Shown here piece by piece: positions 45,401-56,444 of a stretch of 64,000 nt of DNA. Location: the NCBI GenBank assembly GCA_963555705.1, contig OY743174.1, positions 27,593,608 through 27,657,607 on the forward strand, in the 5' to 3' direction. Made by a program: the position numbers and the translations under genes. Source of the DNA: Ligustrum vulgare (taxonomy: Eukaryota > Streptophyta > Magnoliopsida > Lamiales > Oleaceae). Each line of letters begins with the position of its first letter. Position 1 is the stretch's first letter. The notes beneath the pieces are model-generated. The model was not told the DNA's origin. It saw nothing but the letters and a program-made list of their open reading frames with translations, and did no database searches.

Positions 45401-47106
45401 AATAACTCGGCGTGGTTTTTTCTAAAATAGTATATTCTTGGATCAAGACTCTTAATTAATCACAATCTACAAAACGAGTACAATATTGATATACTAATTA
45501 TATGTCTATCAATAATAAATTGTTTGACCCAAACAATTTTGACATCAAAACATAAAATATTTTAGTCATTCAACTTTTCAAAATTGTTAAAAGACATAAA
45601 GTTAAAATCATTAAATAATTCTATTCTTTAGAATCTCCGGGGTGTTACATAAATAGAGTCTCTTGGAGATACTCTTAATGGCTAACTAGCACTTGAGAAG
45701 ATAACTTTGCAAAGTTACTCTCCACATGTCCTCCTTCCTGACCCTATTTGGACGGTTGATTTTCATGACTTCAGTCTATGACTTGACCAGTTTTACTTCA
45801 ATTATGGTTCTTGTTCTAACCAAATTTTGTACCTCAAATGAAATAGGAAGCGGATTTTCTGCTCCTGTGCTATTTACTCAATTCAATTTCAATTAATCCC
45901 TTGAATAATCCCACCATTCCAAGTTCCTAGTGTTTGCCTTTTCGTTATCCTGTATAAGACTAACTTGGCATCACTCTTCCTTCCACACATAACTGTACTG
46001 AACCCATTTCAGTTATGATTCACGTTGGATTGCCTTAGTAGGCATGCATAGGGGAATCAACCTATGAGCACGCTAAATATAGTTTTACAACTTGAGAATC
46101 TAATCAAAAAAATATTTTAGTTTACATGAAAGCTGTCTACAAATCAATATCGAAAGAGCCTCAAGTTCTTAACTCCCATAGTGTTATAAATATTAGGCAT
46201 CTTGCCCGGTGGAAAGGCTACATCTAGCACCAGACCGAATTTCTTTCTAGAAAATATTTTTGTTATAAAGAGAAAAATAGATAGGTTAGGCAATTTGTTG
46301 TTAAACGAGCTGACCTGGAGAATGTGGCACAATAAATAACAGAACTGAGAAATATGACTCTTTGAGAGGGAAGAATAAACGAGCTGAAATGTTAAAGCGA
46401 AGTGATCATAGCAACTGGATTGGTGGAGACATCTCTGCTCTCCAATGAGGGGTCAATTTAAAAATAAAAAAAATGGACTTATCTTTTAATGATGTCTGAA
46501 TAGGAACCTTGAAGATAAGTAAAAATGACATAAAATGTTACTTAAAACAACCCATATCTGAAATAACTGATTTGATCTTTGAAGAAGCTCCACTGCACGT
46601 GCAGTTTCTAGAGTGAAATTGTTCTTGTGGTTTTGGTGTTTAAGAAATGCCACCTGGCACTGGTTATTTTTTAGCCTAAAATATATCTGGCATTCACACA
46701 AATTTGCAAGTTATTTAAGTGGTGTAATATTGTACTTAATTCTCTTCAGCCAGCAGTATATGTGGCAGAAAGTGCAATCAGCTCTGGAAATAGAGGGTCG
46801 TCTTCTGATGGATCTGAAAACACTGCAGCTATTGCTGCTGGACTTGCTCTGATCTGTGTTGCGGTCGCTTCTTCAGTGCTTCTACAAGTTGGGAAGAATC
46901 CTCCCGTGGTTCAAACAGCAGAATACTCGGGACCTTCCCTAAGCTACTACATCACCAAGTTTACGCCTTCAGAAACAACTGTTCCTACTGTTACTGAAAC
47001 ACCAGCATCTTTACAAACAGAAAGCTCAGCTCCAGAAGTTTCTCAAGCTGAGGTTCAATTAGAATCTCGGCAAGATATGTCCACATCCAGCTCTAGTATT
47101 TCTTAG
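42451..47106 (+). CDS. MPH1: MPH1-like thylakoid protein protecting photosystem II (three exons)
   Basis: Exons 42451-42618, 44161-44295 and 46750-47106 join in phase 0 to give 219 residues. Splice sites are GAG|gtcata, tag|GTTGGG, GAG|gttagt and cttcag|CCAGCA. Residues 1-40 are Ser/Arg/Lys-rich with few acidic positions, like a chloroplast transit peptide. The middle block VVGTFPPRKKGWTGYVEKDT and the segment EYSGPSLSYYITKF match what I recall of Arabidopsis MAINTENANCE OF PSII UNDER HIGH LIGHT 1 (At5g07020, proline-rich family). One membrane helix lies at about residues 126-148, and the tail is Ser/Thr/Glu-rich. MPH1 associates with the PSII core and protects it in strong light. No stops or shifts are seen, so the gene looks intact. 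Intron 2 (2454 bp) hosts a solo LTR. Identification is by memory; another thylakoid protein of the family is possible. Confidence 0.8.
42619..44160 (+). other. Intron 1 of the MPH1-like gene
   Basis: A 1542-bp GT-AG intron, AT-rich, with no recognised element inside. Confidence 0.75.
44405..45649 (-). mobile_element. Family B solo LTR in intron 2, TSD TAAAT
   Basis: A 1245-bp LTR, antisense to the gene. The minus strand starts TGTAACACCCCGGAGATTCT and ends TTTTTTGGGGTGTTACA. The TSD TAAAT lies at 44400-44404 and 45650-45654. It matches 22414-23677 along its length, without internal sequence. The stem-loop CTGAGTATTCCCAAATACTC with downstream TTTTACAG is present on its minus strand (about 44691-44727). 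An internal duplication of ACTTATGAAAGTTAATGATA is present. Confidence 0.93.
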
Positions 47107-47676
47107 GTGGACAAATTTTTTGTTTACACAGCTTATATATTGTATGTAACAACTCAGAAACTACTTTCTTTTATGGATAAAAACAATATTTTGATTAAAT
47201 TTGTTCGAGGATGAAATTTTGATTAAATTTATGAAGTTCATATCACGCTCCGAAAATCATAGGACCTGCACTGCCCCCCTCAATTTTTAAAATCTAGTTT
47301 AGCCCAACATAAAATCATGGGTCGGACCCTGCTAATGAAACCACATTTCAATTATTAAATATAACTTTATAGTCCTACCTATATATTCATATAATATGCA
47401 AGCAAGAAACCAGCTATATGCAACCATACATGTTAATATATATATATATATATATAGGATCTTGCTACTTATACAAACTGATTTACTCTCCCCTCACATG
47501 GAGAGGGATCCACTCCATCATTTGTACAAGTAGATTTATCCATATATATATATATATATCAGCTCATTTGAAGCATTAATGATTTAAATAATACCCCATC
47601 ATTGTTTTGCTCCAGCAGCCCATGAACCCTATGGTCCATGGCCGGCAAAATCAAACGAATTCAAATTACTCAAAAT

Positions 47677-47707
<31 letters not shown>

Positions 47708-48188
47708 AGAGAAAAAGGTAATTACACCATCTACTTGTTCTTTTATCCATATTCATAAAATACTTGTTAACGTTTTTTATTCCATTTTTACTACACTTTT
47801 TAAAGTGAAAAATAAAACTCAAAAACATACATTCAAATCGCTTGATTAGGTTGACCGCATAAATCACTCCGAAAGGTGCCCTTCAATGAAGACATCCACT
47901 AATAAATCACCATTTTCCCAATCATTAATGCTCAAAAATCCTCAATTCTATTCTTTCTCATTACACCCAGGATAATTCCAGAAAATCAAAAACCTGTATA
48001 TCAATCCATCTCACAAAATAATCGTTGTCTTGTATCAATATTGAGGAAAATTATTAGCTTATTGTTCATTCCATTTTACACTCTGAATCTTATGATTTTA
48101 GCACCTTATGATGATGATATTATAAAAACCCGTTAGAAAGTGTCATAATCTGCATTTATACACACTTCATTTGTTGTTAATCTTGATA
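47107..48188. other. Downstream intergenic region of the MPH1-like gene
   Basis: Starts with the presumed 3' UTR (no certain polyadenylation site). It then holds (TA)n tracts around an inverted repeat (47436-47559), an A-run of 23 (47683-47705) and a TATA-like TATAAAAAC at about 48121. No gene recognised. Confidence 0.45.
47436..47559. repeat. Inverted repeat flanked on both sides by (TA)n
   Basis: A (TA)n tract at 47436-47456 is followed by GGATCTTGCTACTTATACAA. The complement of 47513-47541 reads GGATAAATCTACTTGTACAA, and a second (TA)n tract follows at 47542-47559. Inside is CTCTCCCCTCACATGGAGAG. The structure resembles a tiny MITE inserted in, or generating, TA repeats. Confidence 0.5.
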
Positions 48189-48401
48189 ATGTCTTTCCCA
48201 AATCGCCTTGCATCCATGGATTGGCGGGAAACATGCAACTGGTCGAAGTCAACCTCGGCCAACAATAATTATCGTCTATCAATGAGTGACATCAAGAACA
48301 AGTACAAGTCTGAATCTATCTATAATATGGAAACTTCATGTTATTGTGTACAGTTTGATGACACCAACAATAGCAAGCGGGAGAAGCCACGAATTCAATA
48401 G
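48189..48401 (+). CDS. Hypothetical small ORF with upstream TATA-like box
   Basis: The second in-frame ATG of a 76-codon ORF begins MSFPNRLASMDWRETCNWSK and encodes 70 residues, Ser/Asn-rich with several Lys. A TATAAAAAC motif lies about 67 bp upstream of the ATG, a reasonable spacing for a short leader, which is why this start is preferred over 48171. No domain is recognised. It could be a small real gene, the first exon of a larger one, or chance. Nothing links it to the PER1-like exon 1.3 kb downstream. Confidence 0.25.
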   Translation: MSFPNRLASMDWRETCNWSKSTSANNNYRLSMSDIKNKYKSESIYNMETSCYCVQFDDTNNSKREKPRIQ

Positions 48402-49666
48402 AGAGACAATCAATCATAAAAATGAACCGTTGCAGAATCCAAGACACCGTATCACCCGATCATCTACAATATTTTCTAATTAGTAAGGACAAAGTCATGG
48501 TTCTCGTGACGTATCAACCCCATATACTAGCATAGACCCTAAAAGGAAACACCTAGCGGGAAAAAATAACTTGAGCATGAAGACCACAAGCAAGTATTTT
48601 TATCATTTTTTACAAGTAATATTTCTTGAAATATGTTTGAAAATTTTATTTTTGAATTCTTATATATCAAATAAATTGTATGTTTTAATACTCCTGTTTT
48701 GGCACACCATGTGTTTTAATATTCTTTTGTTTTCAAATTCCTTTGGTAGATGCATTTTGACAACATTGACCAGCGATCTTACATATGAACTATGCTTTTA
48801 GAGCGTGCAAGGATGACATCCCTGCTATTTTCAAATTCAAATCACTCGTCGAGTACGCATGCTTTACAACTATGGTAGCCAGAAGCTAGTATGAGGTTAT
48901 GAGATGGATTCAAACCAAGTGCCAAGGAGCGTGAGTCCTCGAAGGAAGGCCAGGGATGTAGAAAGCGAATAAACGTCAAGAAACATTATGATACTTTTAT
49001 TTTCAGCTCTTCTTGAATATTTCATGAATTATCAAGAAATATTGATGTCATCCTTCCGATCCCCATTTGTAGCAGCTTTTATTCAACTATTTTTGGGATT
49101 ATTTCCGTGAATTATCATGTTATTTTTATCAATTTTTTATCTTCAAGTTCATAATTTTTCATTTCGTGTATAGATTTTCTTTTTGTATTTATGTGTGGGT
49201 CATTTTATATCTATCCAGTGTTTACCTACATGTATTGAAGTTTTAAGTAAATGACCATAAATCTACATTGCAATTCATGTGTATTCCACCATTTTTCTTG
49301 TGAGTACAATTGAAAAGATGTCAATTAAATTCTATTCTACCAATCTACATGCAAGATCAATGCCTCCCTTTCTGCTGAGTGTTGTTTTGCTTCTCAAAGT
49401 TTTTCTTCACCGCAAGTCATATCTGAAGATTTTGTGATAAGTTTCCATTGAAACTTTAAATGTTTATTTTTTATTTTTCCACATTTTCTCCTTCACAGCC
49501 AGTATACTCGCATAGAAAATTATACATAATTTATATTGGTCTGGCAACTCTATTTTCCTACATGATTTGAATCGACATTCTTGGATTGAGATTATTATGG
49601 AAGTTTGTACACAGGTCAAATAACATATACTCTAACTAAAATAAACTTGGTATTCTTTCAATTTCA
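48402..49666. other. AT-rich intergenic or intronic sequence
   Basis: No recognised gene. Short ORFs at 48286-48483 and 48571-48801 show no motif. A pyrimidine-rich stretch just before 49668 resembles a 3' splice site. Confidence 0.4.
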
Positions 49667-49860
49667 GGGATTGTGTAGGACAATGTGAGAAGACTAGATG
49701 TGTTGGGGAGAGATGCTTTCCAACTGCAAGTTCTCCTCAAATGGTTCTTCCTTTAATGGCCCATTGTTGCAGGTGCCTCTTTACTTGCAGTGGAAACAAT
49801 GGGATTGTCAAAGTGATCGTTGTTATCGTTGTATGCTTGATAGAGAAAAAAACCATCTGA
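49667..49860 (+). pseudogene. PER1/PGAP3-like exon, frameshifted
   Basis: After a TTTCAG acceptor, the frame reads DCVGQCEKTRCVGERCF. Following a shift near 49715 it continues CKFSSNGSSFNG and PLYLQWKQWDCQSD, ending with CMLDREK near 49840. This Cys-rich pattern and the PLYL-WKQWDC motif are typical of the lumenal N-terminal domain of PER1/PGAP3, which remodels lipids on GPI anchors in the ER or Golgi membrane. The conserved Cys order near the end is disturbed (DRCYRC). No membrane-spanning exons follow, so this is an isolated fragment or pseudogene. Confidence 0.65.
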
Positions 49861-50391
49861 GGAGAATGTGTTTGGTCCTAGAAGCATGAGAGGTCCAGGA
49901 AGGAAAGGACTTCGGATCAGGAAACATTGTGTACGTTTTGTCACATTTTGTTTTGTTTTCTTCTTCTTCTTCTAAACATTTGCATCAAAAGAGGAATTTT
50001 TTTATAGCATTGTGGTATAGTATAGTATTTTGGTTGGATATTGGTTGGTTTTTGAAGCTGGTTAGCTAGTCAGATTAGTTTCTGTGTAGTGATTGTAGTC
50101 AAATTAACAATTTGTATCAATTCTAGTTCCTAATTATACTTTTTAATTACATAATCTGGTAGCAGCCTTATTATTTTCATTTTTCTTACATTTTGTCATC
50201 TCCAGTACATTATATATATTTTTGTTTATGAAGCATTTCATCATCTCCGATCTCCCATAAACTATGAATTCATTACATGCACCAAATAATGCTAGACATA
50301 ATGTGATTATTATATATATTTATTTTTCTCTATCATGTAACAATAGCTACAGACATTAAACGGAGTTATTTGGTCCAACAAAGACACTTCA
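49861..50391. other. Sequence after the PER1-like exon
   Basis: AT-rich, with a CTTCTTCTTCTTCT run near 49960 and a short (TA)n tract near 50310. No further PER1-like exons found. Confidence 0.4.
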
Positions 50392-50583
50392 ATGAGTTCT
50401 AAGAGAAACTTGCAATCATTTAGTGATTTGTGGGATGAGGTCACTCATCACATAGAGAAGTTATATAGATCAGGTAAAGTGGTTGACCAGTGGCATGTAA
50501 TACTCAAAGTCTCAACAATGAATGCAATTTCAAGTTTATATCTTCCTAACCATTGTGATATTCGGCCAAAATCCACTATATAA
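50392..50583 (+). CDS. Unrecognised ORF, possible exon
   Basis: A 63-codon frame with ordinary, protein-like composition (SFSDLWDEVTHHIEKLYRSG, then VVDQWHVILKVSTMNAISSL). The frame is open further upstream to about 50345. I do not know the family. About 110 bp downstream lies another exon-like stretch (after CTTCAG at about 50683; GGSFDTTNVGCF) into which the copia element at 50748 has inserted. Together they may be remains of an interrupted gene, but this is inference from reading frame alone. Confidence 0.25.
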   Translation: MSSKRNLQSFSDLWDEVTHHIEKLYRSGKVVDQWHVILKVSTMNAISSLYLPNHCDIRPKSTI

Positions 50584-50747
50584 CTTTCTTATTTCATGAG
50601 GAAGAGATTTTATCATCAAAACGTTAAATTCCTGCAAACAATATAAATATATATTCCTCCTTTTTTTAACACTTGCTTCAGATTTTTGTTGCAGCAGAAA
50701 AAACTAGACTTGGAGGAAGCTTTGATACCACAAATGTTGGCTGTTTT

Positions 50748-50996
50748 TGTTGGAAAAATAAAACCAAATTTACCAAGTCTCTAGAATTCTCTAGATTAAT
50801 GTATCCAAAATGTCTTTTAGTTTTCTTTTCTATGTTCTTTGGATTATTAGATTCATGAACTTAATTTATGACAAGCATTGTATGTATCACCACCAAGTCC
50901 TATAAATACTTGGGGTGTTTGTCATTTTTTAATACAAGTAACAAATTCTGTAAAAAGCCCCTCTCGTCCATTGTTAAATTTATATTTTTGCCTACA
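50748..50996 (+). mobile_element. 5' LTR of the plus-strand copia element
   Basis: Starts TGTTGGAAAAATAAAACC and ends TTTTTGCCTACA (249 bp). It contains CCTATAAATACTTGG near 50899-50913, a TATA box about 85 bp from the LTR end. Confidence 0.92.
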
Positions 50997-50999
50997 AAT

Positions 51000-51012
51000 T
51001 TGTATCAGAGCC
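51000..51012 (+). other. Primer-binding site for initiator-Met tRNA (plus-strand copia)
   Basis: TTGTATCAGAGCC shortly after the 5' LTR, close to the standard TGGTATCAGAGCC with two changes at its start. Confidence 0.7.
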
Positions 51013-51019
51013 ATTCTCA

Positions 51020-54000
51020 TGTCAAACTCAAATAGCCTTGTTTCCCTTGTGCCTCGTTTTGATGGTAAACAATTCAACTATTGGAGCAATCTTATGAAGT
51101 TGTTTCTTAAGTGTAAAGATTTATGGAGTGTTGTAGAAGAAGGTTTTGAAGAACCCAAAGATGAAGATGAATTAATGATGGCAGAAAGAAATACCTTGAA
51201 GGAGAAGCGACAAAAAGATAGCAAGGCACTCTTCCAGATTTACCAATCAATTGAAATTCATGTCTACGAGAGGATTTCCAAGGAGAACAGTTCCATGGAA
51301 GCATGGGAAATTCTTGAAAATGCACACAAAGGCCAAGACCAAGTGAAGAAGGTTTGTTAGCAAGCCTTGAGAGCGGAATTCTAAAAATTGGAAATGAAAG
51401 AAACTAAAAAATTTTCAAAATATTTTACAAGAGTAAATTCCATTGTTAATCAACTAGCCTCAAATGGTGAAGTTTTAGAAGATCATAAGATTGTTGAGAA
51501 AGTTCTACAAATCCTACCAAGCAAGTTTGATCACGTGGCTGTTGTTCTTGAAGACTCCAAATATTTTCTATCTCTATCTTTGGAAAGTTTACAAGGAAAA
51601 TTTGAAGTTCATGAATTTCATATTGATCAAAGGAGTCCCCAAATTTATTCTTCATATTCACATGACCAAGCATTAAAATCTCAAGTTATTTTTGGGAGGG
51701 GCCGTGATTCAAACCTTAGATGGGTAGAGGACATGGAAGAGGAGTTGGAAGGCAACCAAATTTCCATGGACGAGGTAGAGGTAATGACTCTTCTAGAGAA
51801 AATGAACAGAGGCAGTATAATCACGAAAAACAACATATTTATAGCTCTCAAAGAGGAAGAGGTCGTGGATTTCATCAAAGAGGTAAAAGAGGTTATGTTG
51901 AATGTTACTTTTGTCATAAACCTGGACACAAGATTAGTGAATGTTGGCATAAAAAGGATGAAAATAAAAATGAAGTTGACTTGGTTCATGAAGATAGTTC
52001 TAAAACTACTTATGAGATTTTGTTGATTGCTTGTGATGGAAATATGGGTGACATTTGGTACTTGGATAGTGGAACTAGCAGGCATATGTCTGGAAACAAA
52101 AATTTAATCTCAAATATTGTTGAGGCTAACCATGGACAAGTGACAATTGGAGATGCCAAGTCTTACAAGATTCAAGGTGTTGGAGATGTTACTTTCAAAA
52201 AAAAATCTGATCAGACTGAGAGGATGTCTGAAGAAGACTACGTACCTGGCTTGCAAAGCAATTTGCTTAGTGTCGACCATCTCATGAAGAAAGGTTTTGA
52301 CATTCATTTTCATGGAAATATTTGCATCATGTAGACGAAGTATCAATTTGTTACGAAGCTTTCCTTGAACACAAATAATTTGTATCCTCTCAAACTTAAT
52401 ATTCTAGATGCTTCTTGTTTACTTACTGCTAACGAAGAAACTTCCAAGTTATGACATGACGGATATGGACACTTGAATTTTGGAAGTTTAAAGATGATGG
52501 CAACTAAAAACATGGTTGAAGGGCTGCCCAAAATTGATGTAATCAGTGAAGTTTGTGAAGAATGTCGGTTGGGAAAGCAACATAGAAAGCCGTTTCCTTC
52601 AAAATCAGGTTGGGAGTCACAATCCCCATTGGAACTTGTTCATACAGACTTGTGCGGTCCTATTCAGATTCCATATCTCGGAGGTAACCATTTATTTCTC
52701 TTATTTGTTGATGATTACACTAGAAAGACATAGTGATATTTTGTCAAAGAGAAATCTGAAGCTCTTCACTTTTTCAAAGATTTTAAATCCCAAGTTGAGA
52801 AGTTTTCTGGTTTTCAAATTAAGAATTTGAGAAGTGATCTTGGAGGAGAGTATTTGTCAAATTTATTTGAAGAATTTTGCAAAAGTCATGGCATAAAAAA
52901 TGAGTTGATGTTTGATACTCACCTCAACAAAATTGCATTGCCAAAAGGAAGAATCGAATGGTTGTTGAAATGGCCAGATGCATGTTGAAGAAAAAAAAAT
53001 GCCAGGAGAATTTTGGGCTGAAGCTGTTTCTTGTGCTATTTATTTAATTGACAGGTCACCCACAAAGAGCCTCAATTATTCTACATCACATGAAGATTGG
53101 TACGGGAAGAAACCAATTGTTCATCACTTGAGAACTTTTGGATGCGTTGCTTACTCACACATTCCAAATGCATGAGGAGCAAGCTTGATGATAAATCTGA
53201 AAAGTGCATTTTTATTAGGTATAGCGAAAGATCAAAATCCTACAAGCTATATAATCCCAAGACAAAGAAGATTGTTATTAGTAGAGATGTTCATTTTGAT
53301 GAAACAGCCTCTTATGGTTTTTTAGAATTTCAAAATTTATCGAACTGGCAAATTCTTGTCGCAGCTTTAGAAAATGACTTGCCTTAAAGTTCAACACCTC
53401 CCCGAAGGCAAAAGACCAAAAGCTTGAGAGAAATTTATGAGATTACTGATGAAGTTGCTTAAGAGAACCTAGTATTTTTTGCTTTCTTTGTTGGTGAAAA
53501 TCCAATTTCTTTTAAAGAAGCATCAAAGGAAGAAAAATGGATTCGAGCAATGAAGGAAGAGATCAAAACAATTGAGAAGAATGAAACTTGGGAGCTTACT
53601 GCTTTACCTCCAAACAAGACGGCCATTGGTGTGAAGTGGGTGTTCAAAACAAAGTTGAATCCGGATGGCTCCATCAACAAGCACAAAGCAAGGTTAGTGG
53701 TAAAAGGCTACAAGCAAAAGGAAGGAGAAGACTATAATGAGGTATTTGCTCCAGTTTCTAGACTTGACACCATTCGTCTCATTATTTCCCTTGCTGCTCA
53801 AAATAATTGGAGATTGTTTCAAATGGATGTTAAATCAGCATTTCTAAACGGTTTTGTTGAAGAAGAGATTTTTGTTGTTCAGTCATCTGGGTTTATCAAA
53901 CAAGGTTGAAGAATAAAATTTTACAAGCTCCAGAAGGCGTTGTATGGGCTAAAACAATCACCCTGTGCATGATATGGTCATGTTATTTCTTTTTTTTTTT

Positions 54001-55015
54001 TTTGAGAAAAATGGTTTTGAAAAATACTCATATGAGCATACTCTATATGTTAAAAGTGATTCTCAAGGAAACTTCATGTTTGTAGTCTTTATGTTGATGA
54101 TCTTGTTTTTACTGGGAATAACATGACGATATTGAATGATTTCAAAGCTACTATGAAAATGGAATTTGATATCACTCATATGGGAGAACTACACCATTTT
54201 TTGGGCATTGAAGTTTATCAGTCAAAGAATGGGACTTTTTTCACTCAAGAAAGCAATGTAAGGGAGATTTTGAAGAAATTCAAGATGGTTAATGCAAATC
54301 CTGTCTCAACTCCATGCATCACAGGTTTGAAGCTAAGTAAAGAAGGAGAAGGAAAGCTCATTGATTCCACCATGTATCGAGTCTTGGTTGGAAATTTGAT
54401 GTACTTGACAGCTACAAGACTTGATATTATGTTTTCTGTAAGTCTGGTGAGTAGATTCATGGAGAAGCCTTACTCAGATCATTGGGAAGTTGCGAAGTGC
54501 ATTTTGAGATACATCGAAGGGACCATTGACTATGGAGTTTTCTACCAAGCTAATATTTCAACTAAACTTGTTGGCTACACTGACAGTGATCTTACAGGAA
54601 GTATTGATGATAGCAGAAGCACTTCAAGCTATGTTTTCAACATTGGAAGTGGTGCAATATGTTGGACCTCAAAAAAACAACCAGTTGTGTCTCTTTCTAC
54701 TACTGAGGAGGATTACCTTGCAGCTTGTGCCACTTCTTGTCAACTTGTATGGTTGAAAGGAATCTTGGAGAGCATCAAGCATAAACAAGAAGGACCAACA
54801 ATCTTATTTTGTGATAATAGTTCAACAATCTCTGTTTCCAAGGATCCTGTGCTACATGGGAGAACAAAACACATTCGGATGTGATTTCACTTCTTAAGAG
54901 AGCTTGTCCACAATGGTATTGTTCATGTTGAATATTGAAAAAGCAAGGATCAACTTGCAGATATTTTTACGAAGTCTTTGGGAGCTCAATCATTCAAGGA
55001 GAAAATTTGCGATTA
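51020..55015 (+). pseudogene. Copia gag-pol polyprotein, broken
   Basis: The ATG at 51020 opens gag (SLVPRFDGKQFNYWSNLMKL). Stops at 51358-51360 and 51382-51384 and a shift near 51710 follow. Then come an RG-rich stretch, the CCHC knuckle CYFCHKPGHKISECW (near 51903), protease WYLDSGTSRHMSG (near 52058), and the integrase zinc pattern with CEECRLGKQHRKPF. The integrase core has HTDLCGPIQ and LRSDLGGEYLS; the third acidic position is lost in a disrupted stretch near 52930-52980. RT runs from 53550 (NKHKARLVVKGYKQKEGEDY) to LYVDDLVFTGN near 54087. RNase H follows (YTDSDLTGSIDDSRSTSSY near 54577; HGRTKHIRM before TGA at 54882). A tail with DQLADIFTKSLG reaches 55015. The YVDD catalytic motif is kept. 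Confidence 0.88.
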
Positions 55016-55049
55016 GGACTTATGAGTAAATTTGGTTTAGGGGAGGCAT

Positions 55050-55311
55050 TGTTGGAAAAATAAAACCAAATTTACAAAGTATTTAGAATTCTCTAGATTA
55101 ATGTATCCAAAATGTCTTTCAGATTTCTTTTCTATGTTCTTTGGATTATTACATTCATGAACTTGATTCATGAACTTAATTTATGACAAGCATTGTATGT
55201 ATCACTACCAAGTGCTACAAATACTTGGGGTGTTGGTCATTTGTTAATGCAAGTAACAAATTCTCTAAAAAGCTCCTCTTGTCCATTCATAAATTTATAT
55301 TTTTGCCTACA
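55050..55311 (+). mobile_element. 3' LTR of the plus-strand copia element
   Basis: The same start and end as the 5' LTR, 262 bp. It is longer chiefly because ATTCATGAACTTG is duplicated in tandem. The TAGGGGAGGC polypurine tract precedes it (55038-55047). The TATA position reads CTACAAATA here, so it is mutated. Confidence 0.92.
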
Positions 55312-55430
55312 GTTTCTATAGTAAAATGAACCTGATATCTGGTGTGTTACTACTAGAAAAAAAAATGCAGTAGCAACAAGAAGAAAAATCTGGGCAGAAA
55401 GGCAGAATGGCTGGGGAAAAACAGGGGGAA

Positions 55431-56315
55431 TGCTAAGAAGCTACTGGGAAGAAGAAAACGTGAGACATGATAGAGGAAATCTATATTTTTTTTTTTACTT
55501 CCTCCAGTAGTACATCAAATTTAAACGATATAAAGTAGACTTTTGAACCTATTACAGTACATATTATCCGCCCTACACTTGTCTACTTTACAACCATCAG
55601 ATTAGACAAAATAAAATACATTTCTTTAACTTTCAAAAAACACATTACACATTAACAGAAGCGGAGAAATCATGCATCTATTGAGAAGATGTATGTGGAC
55701 TCATATAAAATGGGCAGGTGTTTGCATAGAAAATTGTGTTATCCGAAAGTTGTATAAAAACCTGGATGTTTGATTCGGGTGTGAAGCTCCTTAAAACTGA
55801 ATTGGAAGACCATTATGCTTTTACAAAGGATGGTTAACTTGTCTCCCAAAATTTTCATCCACCGACGAGTGCTAAAAAGCTACTGGGAAGAAGAAAATGT
55901 GAGACACGATGGAGGAAATCTAATTTTGTTTTTTTTGTTTTTACTTTCTCCAGCAGTACATCAGATTTAAACGATATAAAGTAGACTTTTGAACCTATTA
56001 CAGTACATATTATCCACCCTACACTTGTATACTTTACAACCATTAGATTAGACAAAATAAAATACATTTCTTTAACTTTCAAAAAACACATTACACATTC
56101 ACAGAAGCGGAGAAATCATGCATCTTTTGAGAAGATGTATGTGGACTCATATAAAATGGGCTGGTGTTCACATAGGAAATTGTGTTATCCGAAATTTTTT
56201 ATAAAAACCTGGATGCTTGATTCGGTTGTGAAGCTCCTTAAAACTTAATTGTAAGAACGTTATGCTTTTGCAAAGGATGGTTAACTTGTCTCCCAAATTT
56301 TTCATCCACCAATGA
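55431..56315. repeat. 439-bp tandem duplication
   Basis: Copy 1 (55431-55869) and copy 2 (55870-56315) both begin TGCTAA-AAGCTACTGGGAAG and contain AAACGATATAAAGTAGACTT, CAGAAGCGGAGAAATCATGC and ATAAAAACCTGGATG. They differ at scattered positions and small indels. No protein is recognised; it is local duplication of non-coding sequence. Confidence 0.9.
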
Positions 56316-56366
56316 GTTGGGAGATCCCATCCCTATCATTGGAGTAGGATCAAGATGGAAAAATAC

Positions 56367-56368
<2 letters not shown>

Positions 56369-56442
<74 letters not shown>
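56369..56442. repeat. (AG)37 microsatellite
   Basis: An uninterrupted AG dinucleotide tract of 74 bp, just downstream of the tandem duplication. It creates false Ser-Leu ORFs on the minus strand. Confidence 0.97.

Positions 56443-56444
<2 letters not shown>

Larger units (their letters stand above)
50748..55311 (+). mobile_element. Ty1/copia element (Tork-like) with both LTRs
   Basis: A 4564-bp element with LTRs at 50748-50996 and 55050-55311, a primer-binding site, gag, protease, integrase, RT, RNase H and a polypurine tract in copia order (integrase before RT). The flanks GTTTT (50743-50747) and GTTTC (55312-55316) match at 4 of 5 positions, a slightly decayed TSD. The reading frame is broken by several stops and shifts. 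Tork-like placement is tentative and rests on general gag and RT appearance. Confidence 0.9.

Noticed and set aside
47607..47867. Lys-rich or Phe-rich ORFs around 47690
   Set aside because: They are produced by the 23-nt A-run and differ only by strand.
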